Origin: Opitutaceae bacterium TAV5
GTDB taxonomy: Bacteria; Verrucomicrobiota; Verrucomicrobiia; Opitutales; Opitutaceae
Direction of reading: 5' to 3'
Assembly (NCBI GenBank): GCA_000242935.3
Contig: CP007053.1
Location: 7,053,001 to 7,117,000, forward strand
Length of the DNA: 64,000 bases
The position numbers were made by a program, and so were the translations under genes. Below the pieces are notes generated by a model. The model did not search any database. It saw nothing but the letters and a program-made list of their open reading frames with translations, and was not told where the DNA came from. Below are positions 42,966 to 53,042 of this stretch, in pieces. Position 1 is the first letter of the stretch. The number at the start of each line of letters is the position of its first letter.

Positions 42966-45359
42966 TCACAACTCAGCGGGCGGTTCAATTATCCACAAGC
43001 GCTTCTGTGCTGTGCGCTTTCGTTTCACCCGGCGGCATTCCTCTCTTTCAAGCTGGCCTAGTAGCTGCCCGCATGCGTTCGGATGTGGAAGCAACTGTCT
43101 GGCGACACTGCCATAACTCGTGTTTTCAGTAAGTCTTGCCTGTAACTCGGGAGCTGTTCCTTCCCATGTTGACAGCGGGCGCGCCGGTCCGTCCAGAGCA
43201 CTAAACCCGTTCGAATGCTCGGCGAACAGGACTGCATCAATAATTTCAATCAATGTTGTTGCTGGTGCGATTTCGCCCAACCCTTGTAACAGGTCCGGGT
43301 GATGGTAGTGGGTAACGTTGAACCGCTCACACCTGATCTCGTCCGGAATCTGGTATTTCAGCAGGTAGTCGGCCAGCGAGGGAAGTTCCGCTACCAAGGC
43401 ATTCCAGAATGCGGCTTTCTGATCGGCAGTTTCGGTTGGCATCGGCATGTTGCAATGACTCACCTTCAAGAGCATGATCTTGTCCCGGACATCCTCGTCG
43501 ATAGGCGGTAGCACCTGAAGACAGGTCGGTTCGTCATTCAGGGATATTGTCGCCGCCCAGATTGGCATGAGCGTGACCGAATCACGGTACTTCTGGGAAC
43601 AATTCTGTTTCTTGTTCACAGCTATCTGCTTGATGTAGCTGGCAAGACGCCTGCGTATCGCGTAATTTGTCGATTCTGCTGCATCTTCTACCATGAGGTG
43701 AGTCGCAGCAAACCAGTCGCTATTGAACGCGGTTACTCCGGTCATGAACGGATACGGATTGGCAGATGTCCCACCAAAAAACTCTGTCAGCAGTGCCTGA
43801 AAAAGCGACTTCCCCGAATTCCTCGGCCCACATAGAGCCAGTACCTGACCATAATGCCAACGCCGGTTCAGCAGGGATTCATACCTGATTTTCAGCCATC
43901 CATAGACATAGGCTTGTTGGCATTCGCCAAACAACTGCTGAAAAATGTCTCGAATGAGCGGGAAATCACCGGCTTTGGCTTCAACCGGCCTAGATTCCCG
44001 TGTAACGAGAATCTTGCGACCCAGCACGGCATGCAGCCCGACCGGATACCCGGCAACAGGTGCGGCATAATCCAAGGCTTTGTCTTTAACAAGCTGGATG
44101 ATCGCACGTTTGGTTTCAGGCAAGGGTTCTCCGTTAAGAGGATTTTTGCTGACTCCGGCATCGACCAGAATGTTTTCGGCCAGCGCTTGGGACACTTCAG
44201 TCCACCCTGTTTCCGTCTGGGTGTAGAACAGCCCTCTTGACCCGGTGTAGTAGAGTTCGGGAAGCGGAAGTGCGATCTCCAGTGACCGGATATCTCCGGT
44301 TGTGGCAGCAGCAGGATCGCAATAGACTAGCTCCTGGTAACCGCGTCCGCGAGGAAAGCCCGGCAATCTGGCAGGCTGACTGGCGGTGAACATTTTCGGG
44401 TCACAGCCCAGTTGAGGCAAAATCGCCTTCAGCTCCTGCAAGGTTTTCTCGTCCGGATACCGGAACCACCCATGTAGGCTTTTACCTCCTGTGTTGACGA
44501 CTGCAATCAGAGGCAGGCCCACGTTGTCACGAAGGAATCGGAAAATTCCTCCTACCCTGTCGCGGTCAAGCGTGTCCGACTCCACCACAAGGAAGCGCCG
44601 TGTATCCAATGAGGCATTACTACGGGAATGCGAACCACTGCGAAACGTGGCGGGGCAAATAAAGGGGGCCGGAGGAGGAGTGCAGTTCGCTATCCATTCC
44701 TCCCGTGTCCTGAAGTACGCGCCGTGACGTAGCTGGCCGGAGGCGGTGAGTTCTCCGACCCAAATCGTGTCGCCGGATTCAAAGCACTCGATCAGCATCC
44801 GGCACTGAGCGGCGTGATCATCGGGAGGAATTGCAACCGGTGACGCCCCTTTGATCGCATTGTACGGCCACTGAAATTCCCTCAGCAAGTAATCCCGGAC
44901 GTAACGTGCCCGGCGACTGATTCGCGCCAGCTCCTCGCTGCGCAGTCTCATTATTTTCTCCAGCGCAGAGCGAGCTTTCTTGTCCGCATGGGTATCGCTG
45001 CTCCGGGCAAAACCTGTCAACCGGGCATTAGCGGTCTTTACCTCTGCACTGCAATTCTGGTGGAAGCAGTGGATGTGTGGCGTCGGTTCGAGATACAAGC
45101 GGCAATCTTTGGGACCATTCTTCCCGGTATGGTTGGCCTGTCCGGGACAGGTACAGAACCATGCCCCGGAAGAGGCGTCTTTTCGGACATCACCCAAAAC
45201 CTGATAAACAAATTCGGGACATTCGTGGTTTGGTGCCTCGTCGAACTGAAACACCTGCGTTTCGGTGTCTGGGTCTGGTGCGGATGAAGTTGCAACGTTG
45301 GCAACTTCGCTGGCCGTTTGTGTCGTGGTGACTGCTGTATTTTGGTCTAAAATGCTCAT
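42966..45359 (-). CDS. Primase/SF3-type helicase replication protein
   Basis: 797 residues. A zinc-finger-like N-terminus (FCTCPGQANHTG, then HIHCFHQNCSAE) and a central AEP-like region (FLVVESDTLDRD, then VVNTGGKSLHGWFRYP) precede a helicase domain with Walker A CGPRNSGKSLFQ, Walker B-like LMVEDAAES and a sensor region WAATISLNDEP. This is the primase-plus-D5/SF3-helicase layout of phage and plasmid-satellite replication initiators, so it probably starts island DNA synthesis. ATG 45359 chosen. The C-terminal winged-helix-like part ends RLWIIEP. Confidence 0.8.
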   Translation of the reverse strand: MSILDQNTAVTTTQTASEVANVATSSAPDPDTETQVFQFDEAPNHECPEFVYQVLGDVRKDASSGAWFCTCPGQANHTGKNGPKDCRLYLEPTPHIHCFHQNCSAEVKTANARLTGFARSSDTHADKKARSALEKIMRLRSEELARISRRARYVRDYLLREFQWPYNAIKGASPVAIPPDDHAAQCRMLIECFESGDTIWVGELTASGQLRHGAYFRTREEWIANCTPPPAPFICPATFRSGSHSRSNASLDTRRFLVVESDTLDRDRVGGIFRFLRDNVGLPLIAVVNTGGKSLHGWFRYPDEKTLQELKAILPQLGCDPKMFTASQPARLPGFPRGRGYQELVYCDPAAATTGDIRSLEIALPLPELYYTGSRGLFYTQTETGWTEVSQALAENILVDAGVSKNPLNGEPLPETKRAIIQLVKDKALDYAAPVAGYPVGLHAVLGRKILVTRESRPVEAKAGDFPLIRDIFQQLFGECQQAYVYGWLKIRYESLLNRRWHYGQVLALCGPRNSGKSLFQALLTEFFGGTSANPYPFMTGVTAFNSDWFAATHLMVEDAAESTNYAIRRRLASYIKQIAVNKKQNCSQKYRDSVTLMPIWAATISLNDEPTCLQVLPPIDEDVRDKIMLLKVSHCNMPMPTETADQKAAFWNALVAELPSLADYLLKYQIPDEIRCERFNVTHYHHPDLLQGLGEIAPATTLIEIIDAVLFAEHSNGFSALDGPARPLSTWEGTAPELQARLTENTSYGSVARQLLPHPNACGQLLGQLEREECRRVKRKRTAQKRLWIIEPPAEL

Positions 45360-45568
45360 TGTATATGAGATTTGACAAGGCTCCGCCCCGAAGGAACGAA
45401 ATGCATCCAAATTATGAATACAGAGCGAAGCCTATAGTCGTTTTATGTGTGGGCAAAGGAATCCCGTCCGCGCAGCAGGGGGCAGCAGGCCGACAGGCGA
45501 AGGCCATGAGGTATGGCCGTCACCTGCGGATCATGCATCTCAGGCAGGCTGCGCGGACAGGTTCGGGT

Positions 45569-46738
45569 TCAGGCGGCTTCCTCCTGGATGTCCTCCGGTC
45601 TTTCGAACGGATTTGGCGGCGCGGATACCGAATTGAGCATCCGGACTTCATGCCCGGGCCATTCGGAAATTCTGGACCACCAGTAATCGACCCACCGGGA
45701 GTAGTTCTCAGGGTTGGCCTGCTGCCTCCGGAATTCCTTCGTGCCGAGAGCCCCGTCCACCCACAGGTGCAGGCGGTCGTAGAGCCCTGTGGCCTTGGCG
45801 GCGTGTTCCGCCTCGGCAAAGGCACGGAGGGCATACTTGGGCCACTCGTCCGGCGCAAAGCACTCTTCCTTGAACAGGATGTTCTTGGAACGGGCGTAGG
45901 CTGCTATGCGGCTCACGTTTTCGCCCCGGATGTTGATCGGTTCGTGGAAGACGGTGAACGGATTCAGTTCCTTCACCGCAGACATGGTTTGCAGCAGGTC
46001 GTCACAATCCGACTCCGGGAAAACCGGAGCGATTGCGACGAACACGGGGATACCTGCCTCCGCAGCGGCCTTCAGGGTTTCCAGCCTGCGTGCGGGAGCC
46101 GGTGCTCCAGGTTCGTAAAGTGCGCTGAGGTCGGCCCGCAGGGTTGGCAGGCTCATCCCCAGCAGCAGCCGGTTCCCGAAACTCTTTAGCAGGTCAAAAT
46201 CCTTTTTCACAAGAGGGCTCCGGGTCAGGATGCGCACATTCAGCGAGGACTGGTCCCGGATCGCCTCCAAGGCTTGGACCATCAAGCCGGACCTTGATGT
46301 ATTGAGGGCGATTCGCGTTTCTGCGTCCGGGTGATAAATGACCTGATACGGATCAGTCGTGCTCGAAAACATCACGGCTCGATGTCCGTCCGGTGTCAGC
46401 TTTTCGGCAGGCAACCGGTCGGCCCGCCTGAGTGACCTCAGGAAGGTCGCCGCATCATACGGACGCAGGAAGACATAGCTACCCCATTCGCTGTCAGGAT
46501 CGGAAACCCCGAGCGGTTCCAGCTTCTTGGCCATCTTTGAGGCCGAGACCTCCGGAACGTAACAGAATCGGCATTTGTGGGCGCAACCGACTGCAATGTT
46601 GGCTGCAAAATCACTCAGGCTTTTGTGCTTGAATCGATTCTGCGCAATTTCTAGCGGCTTATCCCAGAATCCGATCGGATACGGATGCAGCCCGGCTAGA
46701 TTGTTTGGATTGATATTGTCTTGAATAGAAATGTTCAT
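45569..46738 (-). CDS. Radical SAM enzyme (spore-photoproduct-lyase-like)
   Basis: 389 residues. The cluster motif CAHKCRFCY lies at residues 52-60, followed by GVSDPDSEWGSYVFLRP and FSSTTDPYQ, which fits the SplB-like group of radical SAM proteins (three-Cys CxxxCxxC, S-T-D-P-Y). It would bind a 4Fe-4S cluster and cleave S-adenosylmethionine. The substrate is unknown; SplB repairs thymine dimers. It is the last island gene before the right att site, with a 208-bp empty gap to the primase start. Confidence 0.8.
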   Translation of the reverse strand: MNISIQDNINPNNLAGLHPYPIGFWDKPLEIAQNRFKHKSLSDFAANIAVGCAHKCRFCYVPEVSASKMAKKLEPLGVSDPDSEWGSYVFLRPYDAATFLRSLRRADRLPAEKLTPDGHRAVMFSSTTDPYQVIYHPDAETRIALNTSRSGLMVQALEAIRDQSSLNVRILTRSPLVKKDFDLLKSFGNRLLLGMSLPTLRADLSALYEPGAPAPARRLETLKAAAEAGIPVFVAIAPVFPESDCDDLLQTMSAVKELNPFTVFHEPINIRGENVSRIAAYARSKNILFKEECFAPDEWPKYALRAFAEAEHAAKATGLYDRLHLWVDGALGTKEFRRQQANPENYSRWVDYWWSRISEWPGHEVRMLNSVSAPPNPFERPEDIQEEAA

Positions 46739-48163
46739 GGTAAAACTGGCACTTAGTGCCTTTAATTATCCAGTAGCCTGCCGATAGTCCCATTTGGGCA
46801 TGACAGGCCCTTGGATGCCCGAATCCGGGCAGAGCTATAGAACACTATTGTATGTATGCAGGCTAGTGTTGCCAATTTGGATACAGCAGAACCTGCGCTG
46901 CCCATTTTTGGGCACACCAATAGATTATTAATCTTTGGCCGAACGTATAAACTACATCCGACTTAACCGTTAGTACGGCAAAGCAAAAGAATTTCAGTTC
47001 GGTCAATAATTATTATTTTTTATTATGTTCTGATATATGAATTCCCCGCCAAAGGACTCCCATTAAGGAATATGATTATAAAATGGTTAAAATTTAGACA
47101 ATTTGAAAATTCATTTTTCAGCGAAAAAACATGTGGGGTATTGTAGTGTCACTCAATTAATTCATTATTCGCTGTAAGTCAGTGTGCAAGAAGAACTCCA
47201 GTATTGTCAAGTTTTCACATTCTTCTCGGTTATGACTACTTTTCCAAACTGCCATCTGGAACTATGGGAGATCATTCGGCTTTTTTTAGTTCAGCTTCAT
47301 TATCACCCATAATGTGATGTATCAAATAAATCTGTCTTTTATGATTTTATTATTTTTGATCAACTGATCGGTTTATGCATTCTCCTGTGAGGTTAACGTC
47401 ATCAATGAATGACGATTCGCTTGCATCAGCGCCCGTGATCTTGGTGTCACAATTATACCAATTCCTTGGTATAACCGCAGGATCACAAACGCTGTTAAAA
47501 TTCCGCAAGCCGAAAGGCTGCGGAAAATTGATACGGCCTCCCTCTTCGACAGGATCAATCGTTGGAAAAATGCCTGATGAATGAAGGATTCGAAAATCAT
47601 CTTAAACGATCTAAATTTAGACTCAAAGAACAAAAATTCTGAAAATTGGACGGGCAAAAGCGGAGAAATTGGGCTGTTTGTCAAGCAATATGTCCACTAA
47701 TATGGCTATTTAATCATAACTATTTCCCAAACATCATCTTATTTGCATATTTTTATTCAAACTATAGGCAGATATTCAAAATTCTGTGCAGTCAACCCGG
47801 AAGTGAGGCACACGAGCGCCATATACCGCCCTGTTTTTCCATCCAGCCATCGCCCTACTCCGCCTTCCGCCGTCACATCCGGCAGCAGCGCAATCGCCGC
47901 CTTTTTCGAATCCTCGTCAACATGGGTACCGCCGCACTGTCCTGCCGATGATGTCACGCGCCACGGCTTCAACCACATCGGCATTCTCGACGTTTCACTG
48001 CACACCACGCGAATTCGTCACTGCCACCTTTGCCTCGAAACAATACCCTCTTCCATTAGAGAAGTGCATTGAGTCGACCTAAAAAATTGGCAGGGGATTG
48101 ACAGGGGATTTTCAATTTCAGTGTTTTTTGACATCAGAAAAATCTCCTAACTCTCTCTGTATC
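46739..48163. other. 1.4-kb AT-rich region without a credible gene
   Basis: The stretch to about 47.7 kb is very AT-rich and has only short frames. It includes AGTGTCACT (47145-47153) and GGTGTCAC (47443-47450), relatives of the TGACAC boxes elsewhere in the island. From 47.8 to 48.05 kb GC rises and a minus frame of 83 codons runs (47757-48008), possibly the remnant of a gene I cannot name. Confidence 0.5.
48087..48107. other. Right arm-type repeats of the island integrase
   Basis: TTGGCAGGGG (48087-48096) and TTGACAGGGG (48098-48107), 11 bp apart in direct orientation, as in the left pair. They lie 57 bp from the core repeat at 48164. Confidence 0.6.
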
Positions 48164-48238
48164 AAGTGGTGCCAGAGGGCAGGATTGAACTGCCGACCAA
48201 GGGCTTATGAGTCCCCTGCTCTACCACTGAGCTACTCT
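48164..48238 (-). repeat. attR-side copy of the 75-bp direct repeat
   Basis: Matches 19538-19612 over 75 bp. Right boundary of the island; restores the 3' part of the tRNA gene. Confidence 0.92.
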
Positions 48239-48241
48239 GGC
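48167..48241 (-). tRNA. tRNA-Met (CAT anticodon), attR-side intact copy
   Basis: 75 nt including an encoded CCA. Acceptor stem GCCAGAG/CTCTGGC pairs fully; the D-arm TAGCTCAGTGGTAGAGC and T-arm GGCAGTTCAATCCTGCC are canonical; anticodon loop CTCATAA gives CAU. A G1-C72 pair rules out initiator tRNA. A tRNA-Ile (lysidine-modified CAU) cannot be excluded without the identity elements. Its 3' 72 bp belong to the island direct repeat (48164-48238). Confidence 0.92.
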
Positions 48242-48457
48242 GGGAAATGAGGGGATGTGACTACGTAGCCCGCCGGAACCATAGCAAGCAAAAATTCCCC
48301 GGAATCCCCCGGCAACACCCGCCGCCAGCCCGGCCTGGCCTGATCACACTCGCCCTCCCCTCGCCCGCGCCAGCGTTCCCCTGTTCTTCCCATTACCATC
48401 TGCAATGCCATCCCCGGCTTGCCGCTTGCGTCTTTTCCGGTGAATATCCGCGTCATC

Positions 48458-48724
48458 ATGAACCTCACTACCATCATCGACGAAATCGCCAGCCAGGCGG
48501 ACGATTTTCTGGAAGGCTCCACCAGTCGCGATCAGGCACGCGCCGGCATCGCCGAACTCATCACGGTCGACTACAACCAGCTCGCCGCCGGCGACCGCAA
48601 AAAAGTCACCGATGGCGTCATGGCCATTCTCGAGGACGAAGGTTTTTTTGATTCCCGCTACGCCTTCGACACCGGGAGCAGCGACGGCGGCACCACCGAC
48701 GAAGAGGCCGGAGGTGACGAATGA
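48458..48724 (+). CDS. Small conserved-type protein upstream of DUF5069
   Basis: 88 residues, acidic. NLTTIIDEIASQADDFLEGST, then AELITVDYNQLAAGDRKKVTDGVMAILEDEGFF forms an all-helical domain with a Gly/Asp/Glu-rich tail. The stop overlaps the next start (ATGA), so the pair is coupled. I know no function. Confidence 0.65.
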   Translation: MNLTTIIDEIASQADDFLEGSTSRDQARAGIAELITVDYNQLAAGDRKKVTDGVMAILEDEGFFDSRYAFDTGSSDGGTTDEEAGGDE

Positions 48725-49173
48725 TCTCCTGGTCCGCCCCCGATCTCACCGTTCACCCGCCCCGCAGCCCGCGCCTCCGCCTCGGCGGCTTCGTTCACCT
48801 GCCGCGCCTGCTCGACAAGTCGCGTGCCTTCGCCGCCGGCAAACAGGGCGAGTACATCTACCCGTGCCCGCTCGACAAACGCCTCTTCGCCTTCACCGGC
48901 ATCGATCCCGACGCGTTTCTCGAAGCCGTCAAAACCGGTCGCAACGACACCGAAATGCTCGCCTGGGTCACCGCCAATACCCGTCCCGCCCGCGCGCCGC
49001 ACGAAATCCTCGCCTGGTCCGCCTGGCTCGAAAACCTCGCCCCCGGCGACGCCGATCGACACGGGCAATTTGCCGACGCCATCCGCACCCTCGCCCCGGG
49101 CCGCGATGACATTCGCACCACCTTCGACCGGCTCGATCTCGACGACTACACCAGCTTCGGCGGCAAGGCCTGA
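48721..49173 (+). CDS. DUF5069 domain protein
   Basis: 150 residues. The pattern PRSPRLRLGGFVHLPRLLDKSRA, then GEYIYPCPLDKRLFAFTGID and FLEAVKTGRNDTEMLAWV is that of DUF5069 proteins common in Verrucomicrobia. Their role is unknown. It sits in a short operon with the gene before it; ispH begins about 125 bp later. Confidence 0.8.
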   Translation: MISWSAPDLTVHPPRSPRLRLGGFVHLPRLLDKSRAFAAGKQGEYIYPCPLDKRLFAFTGIDPDAFLEAVKTGRNDTEMLAWVTANTRPARAPHEILAWSAWLENLAPGDADRHGQFADAIRTLAPGRDDIRTTFDRLDLDDYTSFGGKA

Positions 49174-49298
49174 ATTTTTCCGGAAACAGTCCGCGAAACA
49201 CACCCGGGACACGCAAAAGACCGCGTCACCCTGCCGCGGGACGATTTTCTTTTCGTGTCTTTTTGTGTGTTTCGTGGGCTTCTTTCCTCCGACATCCG

Positions 49299-51166
49299 AT
49301 GTCCGACTCCATCACGCTCTGTTTCGATACCAACAACCGCCTCGCCGTCCGGCCCGATCCCGCCGACCCGGCCCGGCGCCTCTCGCCCGCGCCCGCGGCC
49401 GACCTCCCGCTGCGCACGCAACCCGCCGAATTCTTCACCCTGCCCGATCCCGCCGATAACCGCCGCACACTCCGCGTCTCCTTCGCGCAAATCGCTCCCC
49501 CACTCTCCCCTTCCCTCGCCCCCTCCCCTCTGCCCTCCCCGCTGCCCTCCCCGCTCCTCTTCCGCTCCATCGAGCAACTGGAGGCCGGGCCCGCGGCGCT
49601 CTCGCCCCTTCTCGCCGCTCTCCTCCCGGCGCTCGAACCGCACCTGATCGCCATCCCCTACCTTCACCTCGGCGAGAGCGATTTCATCTACAAGTTCCGC
49701 CCCGAAAAAGAGCGCAACACCGCCATCTACGCGCAGGACGGCATCTCGTCCGCCCTCTACCAGTCGCAACTTTGCTCCGCCCTCAAGGCGCTCGCCCGCC
49801 GCCTCGAACGCACCGCCGCCGACCCCGTGCCGCTCGATTTCGGCGCCGTGAGCTACCTGGTGCCCAGCCACTTCGGCTTCTGCCTCGGCGTGAAAAATGC
49901 CATCGAACGCGCCTACGAAACCCTCGCCGCCAACCCCGGCCGGCGCGTGTTCATGCTCTCCGAACTGATCCACAATCCGTTCGTCAACGAAGACCTCCTC
50001 CGCCGCGGCCTCCGCTACCTGCAAACCGACAAGGGCACCCCCTTCACCACCGACGGCCGCAAAGCCTCCGCAGCCCCCCCCCCTCCCCCCCTCTCTCTCG
50101 CCCTTCCGCCTCCGACTCCGCCGCCCCCGCCGCCCCGCTGCTGTGGGATACGCTCACGCCCGACGACATCGTCATCATCCCCGCCTTCGGTGCGACCGAC
50201 GACGACAAGCGCCGCCTCATCCGCAAGGGCATCGCCCTCGGCGAATCCGACGCCACCTGCATGCTCGTCGAAAAAGTCTGGAAAGCCGCCCGCTCGTACG
50301 GGCGCGACGGATACACGATCATCATCCACGGCAAACACGAGCACGAGGAGACCAAGGCCACCTTCGCCAACACCCGCCGCCACGCTCCCGCCGTCATCGT
50401 GCGCGATCTCGCCGAGACGCGCCTCCTCGGCGAGATCATCGCCAGCCGCGACCCCGCCTTCCGCGCCACCTTCTACGAAAAGTTCGCCGGCAAACACACC
50501 GAGGACTTCGATGTCGCCCGCCACCTCGACCGCGTTGCCGTCGTCAACCAGACCACGCTCCTCGTCAACGAAACCCGCGAGATCATCGCCTGGCTGCGCG
50601 ACCTCTACGCCGCCACCTTCGGGCCCGACATCCCCGGCGCCCTCCCGCGCGTCGGCCGCGGCGGCCGCACCGACACCCTCTGCTACGCCACCCAGGTCAA
50701 CCAGGACGCCCTCGGCCGCGCCTTACAAAAGCCGCTCGACGCCGCCATCGTCATCGGCGGCAAAAACTCCTCCAACACCTGGCAACTCTACCGCCTCTGC
50801 GAACAGCAACTCGGCCCCCGCGCCTTCTTCATCCAGAGCGAACGCGACATCCGCTCCCTCGCCGAAGTGGAGCACACCGTCTTTGCGACGCACCAGGGGG
50901 CCAACCCCGCCGGAGGCACCGAAATCCGCCCCCTCCTTCCCGCCGGCGCTCCGCCGCATCCCTCGCCCGGACACCCCCTGCGCGTGCTCGTCACCGGCGG
51001 CGCCTCCTGCCCCGACGGCCTCATCCAGCAAGTCATCACCCGCATCAACAGCTTCATGCCCCCCGGCGCCCTTCGCCCCGTCGAAGCCGTCCTCGCCGAC
51101 ATCGAACACCTCGCCGCCGAAAACCCGCGCCGCCAGCCGGCAACCGCCGCCACCCTCGCCGGCTGA
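49299..51166 (+). CDS. ispH: 4-hydroxy-3-methylbut-2-enyl diphosphate reductase, frameshifted
   Basis: IspH makes IPP/DMAPP from HMBPP with a 4Fe-4S cluster, the last step of the MEP pathway. The three cluster Cys are visible: HFGFCLGV (residue 195), ESDATCMLVEK and DTLCYATQ. There is an N-terminal extension of about 185 residues not present in E. coli IspH. The frame breaks at the C-rich tract 50074-50091 (ten C, T, seven C): codons before it run in the 49299 frame and after it in the frame that is open to 51166. One extra base would restore one frame. Both halves keep family residues, so the gene was recently intact or the break is an assembly error. Confidence 0.88.
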
Positions 51167-51283
51167 GCCGCGTTCATAACGATCTCCCGCTTGCTCTGCT
51201 TGCGCCCGGTCGCGACCTTGTCACATTCCGCGCATCCACACTGCCACACCAACACCACACACCTGACCAACGGCCCCTCCAGC

Positions 51284-52993
51284 ATGTCCGCCGCACCGAC
51301 CTCGTCCACCACTCCCACCTACGTTATCGGACACAAAAACCCCGACGCCGACTCCGTCTGCTCCGCCATCGGCTACGCCGCCTACAAGGAAGCCCGCGGC
51401 ATCGGCGGCCACATTGCCGCCCGCGCCGGCAACTCCAACGCCCGCATCGACACCATCCTTCACCGCTTCCAGCACCCGCTGCCCCTCCTCGTCAGCGACG
51501 TCACCCCGCGCGTCCGCGACATCATGGTGTCCGATGTCGTCACCATCAACGAATCCGCCACCTGCGCCGAAGCCCTCGAACTGATCGACGAGCACGACGT
51601 GCGCATCCTCCCCGTCGTCGCCGATGACCGGCGCGTCCTCGGCACCCTCTCCATTTTCCAGCTCGGCGGCTTCTTCGTGCCCCGCATCCGCGCCGTGCGC
51701 GAACTCCGGAAGGTCCACACCAGCATCGACTGCATCGTCCACGCCCTCAAGGCCCGCGTCCTCCACACCGCGCGCCCCGACGTCATCGAGGAGCTCTACG
51801 TGCGCATCGGCGCCATGGACGTGCGCTCCTTCTGGAAAGTCGCCCAGGACGACGGCATCCCCGCCGAGCAGGCCATCATCATCGTCGGCGACCGCTGGGA
51901 TATCCAGCAACGCTCCATCCAGGTCGGCGTGCGCCTCCTCGTCCTCACCGGCGATCTCCCCGTCGAGGAAGAAATCATCCATGCCGCCCAGCAAAAAGGC
52001 GTGTCGCTGATCGTCAGCGCCTACGACTCGGCCACCACCGCCTGGATCATCCGCACCGCCACGCGCATCCACGACCTCATCGACCGGCAGTTTTCCTCGC
52101 TCAGCGCCGACACGCGCCTGGCCGACGTGCGAAAAAAACTCGCCGCCTCCTCCGCCGCCGCGCACGTCGTCCTCTGCGACGACGGCAAACTCCGCGGCAT
52201 CCTCACCAAGACCGACATGCTCAAACCCGCGCGCACGCGCCTCGTGCTCGTCGATCACAACGAACTCACGCAGGCCGTCACCGGCGCCGACCAGGTCACC
52301 ATCACCGAGATCATCGACCACCACCGGCTCGGCTCCCTCTCCACGCAGCAGCCCATCCTCTTCCTCAACGAGCCCGTCGGCTCCACCTGCACCATCGTGG
52401 GCGACCTCTTCCGGCGCGACGAGCTCCGGCCCACGCCGCAAATCGCGGGCATCCTCATGAGCGGCATCATCGCCGACACGCTCCACCTCAACAGCCCCAC
52501 CTCCACGGAAAAGGATTCGGTCGTCCTCGCCTGGCTCTCGCAAATCGCGGGCGTGGATTCGCGCGCGCTGGCCGACGAGATTTTCAGTTCCGGCTCGGTC
52601 ATTCTCGCCAGCCCGCCCGACAAGGTCATCCGCTCCGATTTCAAGGTTTACGACGAGGACGGCGTCCGCTTCGCCGTCTCGCAGGTCGAGGAGCTCGGTT
52701 TCGGCAACTTCTGGAAGAACTCGAAAAAACTCGCCGAGGCGCTGGAGGAAATGTGCACGTCCGAAAAACTCGCTTTCGCGGGCCTGCTCATCACCGACAT
52801 CAACACGCAGAATTCCCTGCTGATCGTGAAAGGCGACGCCGATTTCATCCGCCGCATCAGTTATCCGGCGGTGGAACACGGAGAGATTTTCGACATGCCC
52901 GGCATCGTCAGCCGCAAGAAGCAACTCATCCCCTACCTCACCACCGTGCTGCACGAAATGGCCGCCGAAGGCGTGGTGCCCGGAGTGGAGTGA
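51284..52993 (+). CDS. Manganese-dependent (family II) inorganic pyrophosphatase with CBS domains
   Basis: 569 residues. The DHH catalytic part is split by a regulatory insert: GHKNPDADSVCSAIGYAAYK begins the metal site, VLVDHNELTQAV and EIIDHHRLG supply the DHH motif, and the DHHA2 end includes RSDFKVYDEDG. The insert holds two CBS domains around a DRTGG-like region (IMVSDVVTINESATCAEALEL...), as in clostridial CBS-PPase, where adenine nucleotides control activity. It hydrolyses pyrophosphate in the cytosol. ATG 51284 chosen because earlier codons lack domain character. Confidence 0.93.
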   Translation: MSAAPTSSTTPTYVIGHKNPDADSVCSAIGYAAYKEARGIGGHIAARAGNSNARIDTILHRFQHPLPLLVSDVTPRVRDIMVSDVVTINESATCAEALELIDEHDVRILPVVADDRRVLGTLSIFQLGGFFVPRIRAVRELRKVHTSIDCIVHALKARVLHTARPDVIEELYVRIGAMDVRSFWKVAQDDGIPAEQAIIIVGDRWDIQQRSIQVGVRLLVLTGDLPVEEEIIHAAQQKGVSLIVSAYDSATTAWIIRTATRIHDLIDRQFSSLSADTRLADVRKKLAASSAAAHVVLCDDGKLRGILTKTDMLKPARTRLVLVDHNELTQAVTGADQVTITEIIDHHRLGSLSTQQPILFLNEPVGSTCTIVGDLFRRDELRPTPQIAGILMSGIIADTLHLNSPTSTEKDSVVLAWLSQIAGVDSRALADEIFSSGSVILASPPDKVIRSDFKVYDEDGVRFAVSQVEELGFGNFWKNSKKLAEALEEMCTSEKLAFAGLLITDINTQNSLLIVKGDADFIRRISYPAVEHGEIFDMPGIVSRKKQLIPYLTTVLHEMAAEGVVPGVE

Positions 52994-53042
52994 ATACGGA
53001 CCGGGCCCCCCTGCATTCCGCCTTTCTGCGGCGAAGCCGCCC

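Noticed and set aside
47757-48008. 83-codon minus frame near the right island end
   Set aside because: GC differs from its surroundings but I recognise no domain; kept only as an unexplained remnant.
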